The notes: generated by a model not told the origin, from the letters alone. DNA of 64,000 nt from Ignatzschineria larvae DSM 13226 (GCF_038500265.1 NZ_CP150637.1:955501-1019500); one strand, 5' to 3'. Positions 54,773 through 64,000 are shown, counted from the stretch's first letter. Numbers and translations: made by a program.

Positions 54773-55622
54773 GGGGCTGTTGAACATTCATAACTTCAGC
54801 CAAATATAGGCACAAGCTAAAGCAACGTTGTTTTCATAATGTTGTTTTAGCTTGTCATATCTTGTTGCTATACTTCTAAAATGTTTCAGCCTTGCAAATG
54901 CATTCTCCACTAAATGCCGAGTTTTATAAATATGCCAGTCCATATGATTATTATTCGTAAGAGTATTCCTCTTTTTAGGAATAATAGCTTTAGCTCCTTG
55001 ATTTATAATATCTTCTCTAAAACTCTCAGAATCATAACCTTTATCTGCACTAACGTAATCTGTCGTATTTAAATGAACCCTGCTAAGTAGCTCTGGAGCG
55101 ACCTTGATATCGTGGGTCGTTCCATCTGTTACGATAAATTCACAGGGATTACCGCAAGCATCTACGATCATATGAATTTTTGAACTATTTCCACCAACAC
55201 TTTTAGATATTGCTTGAGGATTATCTGCGGTTGCTCCTGTGCTATGCTGGTGAGCTCTAATGTGAGTTGCATCTATAAACAGCCATTCATAGTCAACATC
55301 TTGTGATAGTTTTTTAAATAATTTCAAGAGCTTGTTATTTTTAGACCAACGACTAAAAGTTTTAAAAATAGTATTAGGTCGCCCAAATTGCTCAGGAATA
55401 TCCCTCCAAGGAACACCTGTTCTCATTCTAAATAGAATACCCTCAACGATATTTCTTAAATTTGGTTTGTCATAGATATTCAAATCTAGGAGAATAGGCT
55501 TCAGTTTCAGCCATAGTTTATCTGTAAGCATGGTTCGAGACATAGCGAGAGGTAGGTTTTTTTTGACGATAATATTCTACCGCTCGCTTTTTTTATTTTG
55601 AACTGCAATGTTCAACAGCCCC
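54773..55622 (-). mobile_element. IS5-family (IS427/IS1031-like) insertion sequence, 850 bp
   Basis: Perfect 16-bp terminal inverted repeats GGGGCTGTTGAACATT bound the element (54773-54788 and 55607-55622). It is flanked by TA on both sides, a possible 2-bp target duplication. It carries one transposase gene whose stop lies in the inner end of the left repeat. It sits 268 bp upstream of torE. Confidence 0.92.
54788..55543 (-). CDS. IS5-family transposase
   Basis: A 251-residue DDE transposase in one frame: the N-terminal GVPWRDIPEQFGRPNTIFKTFSRW segment, the first Asp in WLFIDATHIRAH, SADKGYDSESFR, and the Glu region NAFARLKHFRSIATRYDK. These match the IS427/IS1031 group. The frame looks intact. 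Met1 or Met5 could be the start; neither has a strong ribosome site. Confidence 0.93.
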   Translation of the reverse strand: MSRTMLTDKLWLKLKPILLDLNIYDKPNLRNIVEGILFRMRTGVPWRDIPEQFGRPNTIFKTFSRWSKNNKLLKLFKKLSQDVDYEWLFIDATHIRAHQHSTGATADNPQAISKSVGGNSSKIHMIVDACGNPCEFIVTDGTTHDIKVAPELLSRVHLNTTDYVSADKGYDSESFREDIINQGAKAIIPKKRNTLTNNNHMDWHIYKTRHLVENAFARLKHFRSIATRYDKLKQHYENNVALACAYIWLKL

Positions 55623-55779
55623 TAGTTATAATGTTTAATTTTATTACTAATTGTAAAAAATTCAGAGAAAACAAGTGACAATATCTCAATTTGTGCAAGA
55701 GAGCTATAAGCTTACGAAGTGAGTTACTCTTGATTTATCGACACAATATCAACGCAAGAAAAGAGATTATTTGTAGAAT

Positions 55780-56754
55780 TTACTGCAAATAATATCCTGC
55801 CATTCTCTCTAATCGGGTACTTATTGTGCGCCATTTAGGGCAGTGCTGTGCCAATAATTGTGAATAGTGATCTCTATCGGTATTTCGCATCGGTAGTTGC
55901 AGTAATTCACAGAGTATCACGTAATCAATAATCTCTTGATCTGCTTTAATAAGATGGATATTAAATACAAGCGTATTACGTTCAGCGTGATATTCGCTCC
56001 ATTGCTGCGTCATCCAGGATAATGCTAATCGGGGGCAATGATGATGACTCAGAATTTTGGGGGCAAGTGCAAGGAGGCGCGCTTGAAAATAGGCTTCTGC
56101 CTGAGTGCGATACCAGTCATTTAATAATGCTGCAATATGAGATTGGGCTTTATTGAGAGTATAGATTTCTAAAAGGTCGTGATGATGTCGTACATATTCC
56201 TGCGCGCTACTATTTTGGGATGGATGATTTTGTTGAGGATGGATCGTTTGCATTGCCGCTTTTATTGTCTTTAGATGATCCACCATGGCAATATGTGTCG
56301 GATCGAAAAGGTCGGTTACAGGCTCATGGGTAGCCTCAAAGAGATCTCTCATGCTATTTTGATCGCTCTCTCTATTCACCGCTTGTTTTTTGAGTAGCAG
56401 AGATGGCTCTGTATGCTGATTATCGTCCGTTTCAAGCGGGAAGATCTTCAATTGATAGCGCCGGCCGAGATAGAAATGGCTCTCACCACTAATATAGCGT
56501 CTAGGGATAATATGGGCATCTTGCTGTTTTAAGTCTTTTAACTGTTCAGAAATCCAACGGGCTCGTTTTTTAACCGCGTGAATAACGGTAGCATCACTTG
56601 CATTGCGGGGTGCGCGAGCAATTACCTGATGATTCCGATCGATCTCGATGGTAATCCGTTCTGATTGAGATTGATCCTGCCGGAGAAAAGAGATCTTCTC
56701 TTCACCATAATAGAAAGAGAGTTCCACTTCTTGCAGTGGATCTAACAAGTTCAT
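55780..56754 (-). CDS. Degenerate YgjP-like (DUF45/M48-type) metallopeptidase homologue
   Basis: A 324-residue protein related to the SprT/YgjP family often found next to hsdR genes. The expected HELAHL zinc-binding motif reads CELLQL, so both zinc-ligand His are lost while the Glu is kept. A His/Gln-rich insertion of about 100 residues (around THEPVTDLFDPTHI to AQEYVRHHHD) separates the N-terminal and C-terminal parts. RPLALSWMTQQWSEYHAE-type core residues remain. It is probably not an active protease, although the family fold is kept. It lies 322 bp downstream of hsdR on the same strand. Confidence 0.65.
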   Translation of the reverse strand: MNLLDPLQEVELSFYYGEEKISFLRQDQSQSERITIEIDRNHQVIARAPRNASDATVIHAVKKRARWISEQLKDLKQQDAHIIPRRYISGESHFYLGRRYQLKIFPLETDDNQHTEPSLLLKKQAVNRESDQNSMRDLFEATHEPVTDLFDPTHIAMVDHLKTIKAAMQTIHPQQNHPSQNSSAQEYVRHHHDLLEIYTLNKAQSHIAALLNDWYRTQAEAYFQARLLALAPKILSHHHCPRLALSWMTQQWSEYHAERNTLVFNIHLIKADQEIIDYVILCELLQLPMRNTDRDHYSQLLAQHCPKWRTISTRLERMAGYYLQ

Positions 56755-57076
56755 AAGATTCTACCTATCAAAGTGGTTCAGCTGTAAGCTATCTATCATA
56801 ACGAAAAGAATATCTCGCAGTTTTGTTAAGTACTGAACCTCGAGCATTCTTAATTTTATCGTTATCCTATTCATTGTAATCATGACAATAGCTGAGAGCC
56901 ACTCTGCAAATAGCTGATGCGCTCTATCTCTTTTATGATGAAATCCATTTCATGATCCTTTGGTATTGGTGATTTTGATAACAGATGAGCTTAATGATAT
57001 ATCACTAATTGATAGACCACTAACGGATATGTCACCGAATATAGGCTACGTATAGACCGCGAATTATACGCGACTA
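56755..57076. other. Intergenic gap between the YgjP-like gene and hsdR
   Basis: About 320 bp without a gene. The only structure seen is a near-palindrome ATGAAATCCATTTCAT around 56940-56955. No clear promoter or terminator is recognised. Confidence 0.4.
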
Positions 57077-60000
57077 CTATCTTCCATGAGAATGTAAGCC
57101 TACACGAACAATTTGAATAATCTGTTTTAGAATCTCTTTTGTCTGTACCATTCCAAAGCCACTATTCTTACACTCTTTATAGAGAATTGGTAAGAGCTTT
57201 TTCTGAATATCGGCTTCGATATTCTCAGGATTGATAGAGTGCTCTGCAATCGCTTGATCGACCACTTCATCTACTGTCAAAGCAAGCTTAGCCCAATATT
57301 CGATGACTTGGGAATCATTCACTTCAAAAATCGTGGGTAGTTGTTGCTTAAAAATACCAAAATAAGCCTGAGCCTGCCGATTGCCGGCAAATATCTCGGT
57401 GGGGATCTCTTCTAACTCTCGTGTGGAAATCTTCTCTTCTAATTCTTGAAAGATCAAATATTGTTTCAAAGAGTGATCGAATAACTCTTTTGTCTTTTCG
57501 ATCGTCTCTTTGAGCAGCTCTGAAAAAGCCGCTTGCGCGTAAGGATCATCCGCTAGATCTTGTTCAATCATCCGAACAATCCGATTTTTAAGAATACCGA
57601 TCTCATTTTTTCGCTTCGTCTCATCCCAATCTTCCGGCGAATCCGATTTCCCTAAATTCACAACCTCATAATTACCATTATGAGTGGTGATATCAAGCCC
57701 CACGACATGTTTATCAAGCAGCTTTTTGATCTTGCCAGAGTACTCGTCATAATCAATCTTCTCGCCGGTACTCTGCTGCACTAATTGCCGTAAACTAGAG
57801 AGTTGCTTGACCGTCTCTTTATAGTGCCGGCGTTCTGCTTCTGTAAAACTGGTATCCTTGAAAAAGGCCATCGATTGCAGTGCAATCTTCAGACAGCTAG
57901 CAAATTCTGAGAGCGCTTCATAGAAGTCCTCCCGGCGCTTCTCATTAAGATCAACCATCATGCCATCTATTAATTCCATTTTAGGAATCAGAACATTTTT
58001 CAGCTGCTCAATATCTTGCTTATTTTTTACGCCATCAAAGATCGACCAGAGTTTTTGATAAAGGGCAGGGAGCTTCTTATATTCATAGCCCATTTGATGA
58101 TATAGCCCTTGTAGATCCTTGATATCATAGCCACTTTGCGTTTTTGCTGCTAGGTCTTGATATTGAGCAATCGTAATATCAAGCTCTTTTAAAATGCCAC
58201 GATAATCGATCAATAGTCCAAATTCTTTTTGATCATGTAAACGATTGACCCGCGCAATAGCCTGCATTAAATTATGCTCTTTAAGGGGTTTATCAATATA
58301 GAGTACTGCATTTTTCGGTTCATCGAAGCCCGTCAAAAGCTTATCCACGACAATGAGTAACTTAAGCGGATCATAAGGATCAGCAAAGCGCTGAATAATC
58401 TCTTCAGTATATTGGCTCTCATCCTGTGAGCCCACATTCTCTTGCCACCATTTTGTGACCAGCGGAATATCCTCTTCGTTTAAGCTCTCATTCCCCTCGC
58501 GCGTATCCGGTGGACTCATCACAATCGCCGATTCAAAAAGCCCCACTTCATCGAGAAACTCTTTATACTTAATAGCGGAGATTTTACTATCACAAGCTAA
58601 CTGTCCCTTCAATCCCTCATCAATATTTTGATCAAAGTGATTGGCAATATCGAGAGCAATCAATTGAATACGATCTTCGGCGCTATAGATCGCTCCTTTG
58701 CGGGAGTATTTCCGCTTGAGATCCGCTTTCTGCGCTTCGGTTAAAGTTGCTGTAATCCGATCAAACCAGCTATCAATGGCACGTTCATTTACCTCTAATT
58801 CAGGAATACGCTCCTCATAGAGTAATGGTGTAACCGTCTGATCCTCTACCGCCCGTTGCATGGTATAAGCATGAATAATCGGACCAAATTTATTCGCTGT
58901 TTTATCTTTCTTCAAAAGTGGCGTGCCGGTAAAGGCGATAAAAGCTGCTTTCGGTAATGCTTGACGCATCCGAATATGATTCTCTCCTCCTTGGCTTCGA
59001 TGTCCTTCATCAATTAATACAATAATATCCGAGCTATCATTGAAGCACTCTGGGTATTTAGTTGCCGTATTAAATTTTTGAATAAGAGAGAAGATAATAC
59101 GCTCATTACCTTTGCCGATCTGTTCCGCTAAACGCCGGCCGGAAGTTGCCATTGCGGCTATTGCATCTTTCTTATGCGCCAATGCACCACTTGCGCGGAA
59201 CGTTTTACTGAGCTGTTTCTCCAGATCTACCCGATCTGTCACCACCACAATGCGACACTGTTTCAATGCATCATTTAAAATTAATGCTTTGCTCAAGAAC
59301 ACCATGGTAAAGGATTTGCCAGAACCTGTGGTATGCCAAACCACACCGCCTTCGCGGCTGCCATCAGCCCGTTTAGTACTAATCCGCTCTAATAAGCGGC
59401 GAATACTAAAAAACTGCTGGTAACGGGCCGCAATTTTACCCGAACGATCATCAAAGATCATAAAGAAGCGGGTCAATTCCAATAATCGCTCCGGGGAGAG
59501 AAGGCTTATCAATAAGATATCTTGTGCTGTCACATCGAGCATTTCACTCGTCCAGCTCTGAAACCAAGTTTTATCTGCGTGTTTTCGATCTTGAAAGAGT
59601 GTTGTGAATGCTGCTTCTGAGAGCTTACGATTTTTGATCTCTCGTATTGTTGTTTGTGAGATATCCTCTTCACGCCAGCTTGCCCAAAATTTCTTCGGCG
59701 TGCCACAAGTGGCATAGCGACCATCATGGCCATTAATAGAGAGCAGCAATTGACTATAAGCAAAGAGCTGAGGAATCTCTCCATGACGCTGATTGCGAAT
59801 CATTTGAGAGATCCCCTCATCAATGGTCGGCCCTTTATTGCCTTGCGCATCGGGGCGCTTTGCTTCAATTACACTGAGCGGAATACCATTGACAAAGCAG
59901 ACAATGTCCGGCCGGCGAGAATCGGCTCCTATACGTGTCACAGAGAATTCTTCTGTTACCTGAAAGCAATTATTGTTGATCTCTTCCCAATCGATAATGG

Positions 60001-60364
60001 CAATCGTGGGGTTAATCTTCTTTCCATCCACAAATTCCGTCACCGAGATCCCATAGAGCAGGTGATTATAGATCTTTTCATTAGCCGTCAACAGCCCCTC
60101 ATTCAACGCCGGCTGGCTCATTTGTGCAATCAGATAATCGATGGAATTTTCCGAAAGAGGGTAGCATTTGCCGGCATATTGAAAGGTGCGCGTCTGCAAT
60201 ACCGCTCGCAAAGTATGATTCAAGATCGCCTGATCTAACCGATTATCCCGCAGCTCAAGCGCCTCTTTCGGCGAGATCAACTCCCAGCCCAAGTGACACA
60301 ATAAAGCTAACGCCGGAATCTTCGCACTATACTCTTCTTGAAATTTAGGAATAGGGTAGGTCAT
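57077..60364 (-). CDS. hsdR: HsdR, type I restriction endonuclease subunit
   Basis: A 1095-residue protein. The N-terminal PD-(D/E)xK nuclease is seen as Asp153 (RRPDIV) and Glu167-x-Lys169 (VIEAKRP). The SF2 helicase motor has HTTGSGKS at 344-351, a DEGH box (VLIDEGHRSQGG), AFTGTPL and later ARVNRLHDQK. HsdR translocates DNA in complex with HsdM2HsdS and cuts far from the target when both strands are unmethylated. It is separated from hsdS by two small genes on the other strand. The frame is intact. Confidence 0.96.
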   Translation of the reverse strand: MTYPIPKFQEEYSAKIPALALLCHLGWELISPKEALELRDNRLDQAILNHTLRAVLQTRTFQYAGKCYPLSENSIDYLIAQMSQPALNEGLLTANEKIYNHLLYGISVTEFVDGKKINPTIAIIDWEEINNNCFQVTEEFSVTRIGADSRRPDIVCFVNGIPLSVIEAKRPDAQGNKGPTIDEGISQMIRNQRHGEIPQLFAYSQLLLSINGHDGRYATCGTPKKFWASWREEDISQTTIREIKNRKLSEAAFTTLFQDRKHADKTWFQSWTSEMLDVTAQDILLISLLSPERLLELTRFFMIFDDRSGKIAARYQQFFSIRRLLERISTKRADGSREGGVVWHTTGSGKSFTMVFLSKALILNDALKQCRIVVVTDRVDLEKQLSKTFRASGALAHKKDAIAAMATSGRRLAEQIGKGNERIIFSLIQKFNTATKYPECFNDSSDIIVLIDEGHRSQGGENHIRMRQALPKAAFIAFTGTPLLKKDKTANKFGPIIHAYTMQRAVEDQTVTPLLYEERIPELEVNERAIDSWFDRITATLTEAQKADLKRKYSRKGAIYSAEDRIQLIALDIANHFDQNIDEGLKGQLACDSKISAIKYKEFLDEVGLFESAIVMSPPDTREGNESLNEEDIPLVTKWWQENVGSQDESQYTEEIIQRFADPYDPLKLLIVVDKLLTGFDEPKNAVLYIDKPLKEHNLMQAIARVNRLHDQKEFGLLIDYRGILKELDITIAQYQDLAAKTQSGYDIKDLQGLYHQMGYEYKKLPALYQKLWSIFDGVKNKQDIEQLKNVLIPKMELIDGMMVDLNEKRREDFYEALSEFASCLKIALQSMAFFKDTSFTEAERRHYKETVKQLSSLRQLVQQSTGEKIDYDEYSGKIKKLLDKHVVGLDITTHNGNYEVVNLGKSDSPEDWDETKRKNEIGILKNRIVRMIEQDLADDPYAQAAFSELLKETIEKTKELFDHSLKQYLIFQELEEKISTRELEEIPTEIFAGNRQAQAYFGIFKQQLPTIFEVNDSQVIEYWAKLALTVDEVVDQAIAEHSINPENIEADIQKKLLPILYKECKNSGFGMVQTKEILKQIIQIVRVGLHSHGR

Positions 60365-60546
60365 GGTTTCCTCGTGTTGTTCTTCTCTTAATTAAAGATC
60401 AATTTATGGATTAAGTTATTATTAGGATTTTACAACGTTATCAAAAATAATATTATGCGTAGTTATTTCTTAGGTATATTCAAAATATTAAATTAGTTTA
60501 AATTAGTGATACCTGCAATACAAAGATATAAGACCTTTTGAAAGTT

Positions 60547-60575
60547 TTGACTGGTGTATTGGGTTGGTATATCAT
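60547..60575 (+). promoter_or_regulatory. Sigma-70 promoter of the two small genes in the hsd locus
   Basis: TTGACT (60547-60552), a 17-bp spacer and TATCAT (60570-60575) form a good promoter pointing toward the genes at 60660 and 60857. It lies about 85 bp ahead of the first ATG. Confidence 0.65.
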
Positions 60576-60659
60576 TTGTTTAGAAGTTTAGGGCTTGTTC
60601 ATAAAAATTATTGAAGCATTTACCCCTAAGCTTTTTTATTATAAGAAGAGAGGTTCAAT

Positions 60660-60851
60660 ATGGCTAATAAAAAAGTGCTAAGACCAATCAATAAGGAAAT
60701 TGTAAGTTCTAAAGAATTTCTTACTATTCTTAAAGAAGATAAAGAAAATATTAAACGTAGTCGATTTGTGATGCCTAAATTAGGTAGTTCTAATTTGTCA
60801 GGCAAATTTGAAGTAGAGTATAAATTTTCTAAATTAAGTGATGCTTATTAA
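60660..60851 (+). CDS. Small protein of unknown function (63 residues)
   Basis: A 63-residue basic protein with no hydrophobic segment. A strong gagagg ribosome site lies 8 bp ahead of the ATG. It has a promoter upstream and the next gene begins 5 bp after its stop, so the two likely form an operon. No family is recognised. It is inserted, on the opposite strand, between hsdS and hsdR. Confidence 0.6.
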   Translation: MANKKVLRPINKEIVSSKEFLTILKEDKENIKRSRFVMPKLGSSNLSGKFEVEYKFSKLSDAY

Positions 60852-60856
60852 ATAGA

Positions 60857-61264
60857 ATGAATCAGCACAATAATGACAACTCCTCCAAGAATCCACGTGT
60901 AGATAAAGAGTTATTACACAAGTTCTTGAGTTTACAAGAACAATCACTTTTAAATCAACAAAGAGAATTTGATCTTAAAAAGCAAGAGCTTGATTTGAAA
61001 AGTTGTGATTTGGAAAACCAAAAGCAGTTAGCGCATAAGAATTTAGACTTATTAGCGGATGATTTAAAAGATCAGAGGAAATATAAGTCTAAACTATTGT
61101 GGCAAGGGATTTTTTTTGGAATTATTTTTATGATATTCCTATTGGTTCTTGCTTATTTTGGGAAGGATGAAATTATTAAAATGGTATTAACATTTATTGT
61201 GGGGGCTTTATCAGGAGCGGGATTCACAAGATATAAAGCAAACCAAGATCAAGATTCTCAATAA
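60857..61264 (+). CDS. Small coiled-coil membrane protein
   Basis: A 135-residue protein. Residues about 20-75 are a charged coiled coil (QREFDLKKQELDLKSCDLENQ), followed by two transmembrane segments (about 82-100 and 106-125) with a short loop. No catalytic motif is seen. The layout resembles small membrane effectors or partners encoded in defence loci, but this is only a comparison of shape. It shares an operon with the 63-residue gene and ends before a clear terminator. Confidence 0.6.
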   Translation: MNQHNNDNSSKNPRVDKELLHKFLSLQEQSLLNQQREFDLKKQELDLKSCDLENQKQLAHKNLDLLADDLKDQRKYKSKLLWQGIFFGIIFMIFLLVLAYFGKDEIIKMVLTFIVGALSGAGFTRYKANQDQDSQ

Positions 61265-61316
61265 TAATTTTAAAAATTTAACCAAATAGATCTATTTTTG
61301 CCATTAGTGGAATTGA

Positions 61317-61343
61317 AACCCTCCAATATTTTATAGGAGGGTT
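61317..61343 (+). terminator. Rho-independent terminator of the small-gene operon
   Basis: AACCCTCC (61317-61324), an 11-base loop and GGAGGGTT (61336-61343) are followed by TTTTAG. It ends transcription of the two small + strand genes and lies in the gap before hsdS. Confidence 0.85.
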
Positions 61344-61419
61344 TTTAGTTATTTGAATTTATGATAATTACTACAATCCCCAAGCCACCAGTTTTCAGCA
61401 GCATTGGGGATTGTGTATT

Positions 61420-62676
61420 TTACGCCACTTTCACTCGGCGTTTGCCGGTGAGGAGTTGTTGCATTAGGGCTTTCTTTTCTGCTTTGAGATATTCGAGTTT
61501 CTCGGTGAGAAGTTCGATCTCCCGATCGGCAGTGGAAAGCACTTCGGCGATTTTTTGTTGTTCTGATAAATTTGGTATCTGAAATATTAATTGCATAAAA
61601 TTATTTTTTGATAGATTAAACCTGGTTGATCCCTGGGCTAATATAGATATTTTTTTACGTGCCATAGCTCCTCTAAATAAATATTGAGCAAATTCAGGAA
61701 CTATTTGGTTTTTATTTTTAAAACGTATACCGAAACAAAAAGAATTTAAATATGTATTTATTTTTGGTTCAATAAGCAAAACAGAAGATAAGCCTACTTC
61801 ATCAGGGGTTTCTGATGATGTTGTAAAAAATACATCTCCTTTTTTTAAAGTAGTTTGCTTTTCATTTGTATCAATATTAACGTAATCACATCTATCTAAT
61901 TGCTTTATTCCGGACTGAGAATAAACATTCATGTAAGTAATAAAGGGAGATCCTGATCCAAAATCTGCTTTAGTTTTTCCTGATAGCCCATTGATAGTTT
62001 GTGCCACATCCCCTAACTTCACCTTCTCCCACTTCCCACTAAATCGCTCGCCATTCTCATCGAGGAGGCGTTTTTTGCCGGTGAGGAGTTGTTGCATTAA
62101 GGCTTTTTTCTGCAATTCCGCATTGGCAATGAGCTTTTCAGTGGAGTCAATCGCTTGATCCCAAGTGGAGAGAATCTCGGCGATTTTCTCCTGCTCGGCA
62201 AGGGGAGGAATATTAATATAAATATCATCTAAAACGGTAACGCTTAAATTAGGTGGATCTGTTCCCTTTAGAGCCTCATTAATTTTTCTTGCGATATAAT
62301 CAGATCTAAATAACTGGTAGATGAATTCTTTAACATTGTCATTTTTGATATCTATTCTTGCAACTCGCTGATTTAATAAAGAGGTATCATTTGAGTTAAT
62401 TTTTGCGATTTTTAGTTTATTATTTAACGTTGGACGAGTCATTGCCACGACTATGTCATTTTCTTTTAAAAGATAGCGTTCGTATTCCTGTCTATAATTT
62501 ATTGGGAGAAAGCTTTCTTCATTCCATTTTATTTTTCCTATACCAACATTTGCAATTTTTAACCATCGTATTCCATTCTCTTGTTGATCTTTACTTTTAA
62601 AAGCAAATCCATTAAATAGAGAAACTAGATCTGAGCAGGAGCCGTTTCTCCATTGATTTTGAGTTATTTTACTCAT
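61420..62676 (-). CDS. hsdS: HsdS, type I specificity subunit
   Basis: A 418-residue protein with two target-recognition domains and two conserved helical spacers. The spacers are PPLAEQEKIAEILSTWDQAID (then KKALMQQLLTGKKR) and PNLSEQQKIAEVLSTADREIE (then KKALMQQLLTGKRR). The near-identical spacers could allow recombination with other hsdS genes. It determines the bipartite DNA target methylated by HsdM and cut by HsdR. It starts 10 bp after hsdM ends. Confidence 0.95.
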   Translation of the reverse strand: MSKITQNQWRNGSCSDLVSLFNGFAFKSKDQQENGIRWLKIANVGIGKIKWNEESFLPINYRQEYERYLLKENDIVVAMTRPTLNNKLKIAKINSNDTSLLNQRVARIDIKNDNVKEFIYQLFRSDYIARKINEALKGTDPPNLSVTVLDDIYINIPPLAEQEKIAEILSTWDQAIDSTEKLIANAELQKKALMQQLLTGKKRLLDENGERFSGKWEKVKLGDVAQTINGLSGKTKADFGSGSPFITYMNVYSQSGIKQLDRCDYVNIDTNEKQTTLKKGDVFFTTSSETPDEVGLSSVLLIEPKINTYLNSFCFGIRFKNKNQIVPEFAQYLFRGAMARKKISILAQGSTRFNLSKNNFMQLIFQIPNLSEQQKIAEVLSTADREIELLTEKLEYLKAEKKALMQQLLTGKRRVKVA

Positions 62677-62686
62677 TGTTTTCCTT

Positions 62687-64000
62687 TTATTCGTTATATC
62701 CCAATTCTTCTAAATACTGATCCATTTTCGCTTCTAGTTCGGCGAACTCTTTTTTAAGGGCTAGTCGTTCTTGGCGAACGGCTTCAAGGTCGATTACTTC
62801 CTCTTCTTCAAAGGTATCCACGTAGCGGGGGATGTTGAGGTTGAAATCGTTCTCGGCGACTTCTTCAAAGCTAGCTAAGTAGGCATATTTATCGACACTT
62901 TCCCGCGCTTGGTATGTCGTGAGGATCTTCTCGATATTCGCTTTTGAGAGATTATTCTGATTCTTGCCGGCTTTAAACTCTCGGCTGGCATCGATAAAGA
63001 GAATATTATTATCCTGTTTATTGGTTTTGAAAATCAATAACGCCGCCGGAATGCCGGTGCCGTAGAAAAGTTTTTCAGGTAGCCCAATCACCGCATCGAG
63101 CAGGTTTTCTTCGATTAACTGTTGTCGAATTTTCCCCTCGGATGATGCGCGGAAGAGTACGCCATGAGGAACCACAACTGCCATTCTACCGCTATCTTTT
63201 TTGAGCGTTTCAATCATGTGAATCACAAAGGCAAAATCGCCACGAGATTTCGGCGGAACGCCTCGTTTGAAACGATTAAAGGGATCATTTTCCGCGACTT
63301 CTTCCCCCCATTTGTCGAGTGAAAATGGAGGATTAGCCACGATAACATCAAAGTGGAGTAGGTTGCCATTTTGATCAAGGAGCTTTGGATTACGAATTGT
63401 ATCGCCCCATTCAATTTTGTGATTATCTTCACCATGGAGGAACATATTCATTTTGGCAAGAGACCAAGTAGAACCGATGGCTTCTTGCCCAAAGAGCGCG
63501 TAATTCTTGCTCTGATAATTTTTCTGAATTTCTTGACCACATTTCATTAAGAGCGAGCCAGAACCGCAGGTTGGGTCACAGATCATATCGCCGGGAACGG
63601 GGGCCATCAGTTGTGCCATCAGCTCAGAAACTTCCGGCGGCGTATAGAATTCACCGGCTTTCTGACCGCCACTTGCGGCGAAATGTTTAATCATAAACTC
63701 AAACGCATTCCCGATGACATCGAGATTACCCACGCGACTTGGTTTGAGATTGAGCGCATCTACATGGAAATCTTCTAATAGTAGGCGCAAAATCGTATTT
63801 TTTTGAGCCTCTTCACCGAGTTTATCGCTATTGAAAGAGATATCTTGGAAGACACTTTTGCCGGCATCGCGAAGTTTGGTACCATTCGCTTCTTCAATGG
63901 CGTGAAGTGCTTGGTCGATTCGTTGCCCATTGCCGGGCTCATTACGTTGCTCATAAAGCGTGTAAAAACTTGCTGATTTAGGGAGAACAAAACGCTCATT
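62687..64000 (-). CDS. hsdM: HsdM, type I DNA methyltransferase subunit (5' end outside window)
   Basis: The frame is open to the right window edge (first codons read NERFVLPKSASFYTLYEQ), so the apparent start at 63790 is internal. About 437 residues are present, including motif I DPTCGSGSLL and motif IV NPPF of N6-adenine methyltransferases. The C-terminal part is a coiled coil (AVRQERLALKKEFAELEAKM). It methylates adenine in the target set by HsdS. hsdS follows after 10 bp. Confidence 0.95.
   Translation of the reverse strand, partial: NERFVLPKSASFYTLYEQRNEPGNGQRIDQALHAIEEANGTKLRDAGKSVFQDISFNSDKLGEEAQKNTILRLLLEDFHVDALNLKPSRVGNLDVIGNAFEFMIKHFAASGGQKAGEFYTPPEVSELMAQLMAPVPGDMICDPTCGSGSLLMKCGQEIQKNYQSKNYALFGQEAIGSTWSLAKMNMFLHGEDNHKIEWGDTIRNPKLLDQNGNLLHFDVIVANPPFSLDKWGEEVAENDPFNRFKRGVPPKSRGDFAFVIHMIETLKKDSGRMAVVVPHGVLFRASSEGKIRQQLIEENLLDAVIGLPEKLFYGTGIPAALLIFKTNKQDNNILFIDASREFKAGKNQNNLSKANIEKILTTYQARESVDKYAYLASFEEVAENDFNLNIPRYVDTFEEEEVIDLEAVRQERLALKKEFAELEAKMDQYLEELGYNE

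Noticed and set aside
54597-54815. 72-residue gene upstream of torE on the - strand
   Set aside because: It runs into the IS5 end, is extremely AT-rich and shows no ribosome site or recognisable protein features.
63775-63999. Separate 74-residue gene on the - strand at the right edge
   Set aside because: It is another frame of hsdM, whose true frame is open to the window edge.

Overview
The window comes from an AT-rich bacterial chromosome, most likely a gammaproteobacterium. The evidence is a Vibrio/Aeromonas-type T6SS gene order, a Shewanella-like torECAD order, and YffB, SseA and IS relatives typical of that class. The exact genus cannot be fixed from sequence alone; an Ignatzschineria/Wohlfahrtiimonas-like organism is only a guess.

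Region 1 (1-23079) is a type VI secretion system on the + strand. In order it holds tssH (3' end only), a degenerate sigma-54-activator-like gene, tssB, tssC, tssE, tssF, tssG, an FHA gene, tssJ, tssK, tssL, vasI/tagO, tssA, tssM, a Sel1-repeat lipoprotein, a bactofilin-like beta-helix gene, vgrG and a Tle1-type phospholipase effector. The genes are tightly packed with overlaps, so this looks like one long operon. No hcp and no PAAR gene is visible.

Region 2 (23087-37132) is the most unusual part. Downstream of tle1 lie five related lipoprotein or membrane-anchored immunity-like genes, interleaved with four truncated copies of the vgrG 3' half and two copies of a tle1 3' fragment. There is also a second effector/immunity-like pair whose effector is split by an IS30 element. 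The block 25431-28914 recurs at 33631-37114 with a constant 8200-bp offset, so an approximately 8.2-kb unit was tandemly duplicated and its second copy cut short at an IS-end remnant. I read this as a recombination-built archive of VgrG tail + adaptor + effector + immunity cassettes.

Region 3 (37200-50000) is ordinary chromosome with IS damage. It holds sseA, yffB, a methyltransferase pseudogene split by an IS3 element, an ankyrin protein, an EamA transporter with a divergent LysR regulator, a small membrane protein, an APC permease and an amidohydrolase. Three copies of a MITE-like repeat of about 173 bp lie between genes, at 41139, about 47039 and 50052.

Region 4 (49319-54505, - strand) is a trimethylamine N-oxide respiration operon, torE-torC-torA-torD, including a 57-residue torE. 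An intact IS5-family element lies upstream of it.

Region 5 (55780-64000) is a type I restriction-modification locus on the - strand: hsdM (partial), hsdS, hsdR and a degenerate YgjP-like metallopeptidase homologue. Two small unknown + strand genes with their own promoter and terminator sit between hsdS and hsdR.
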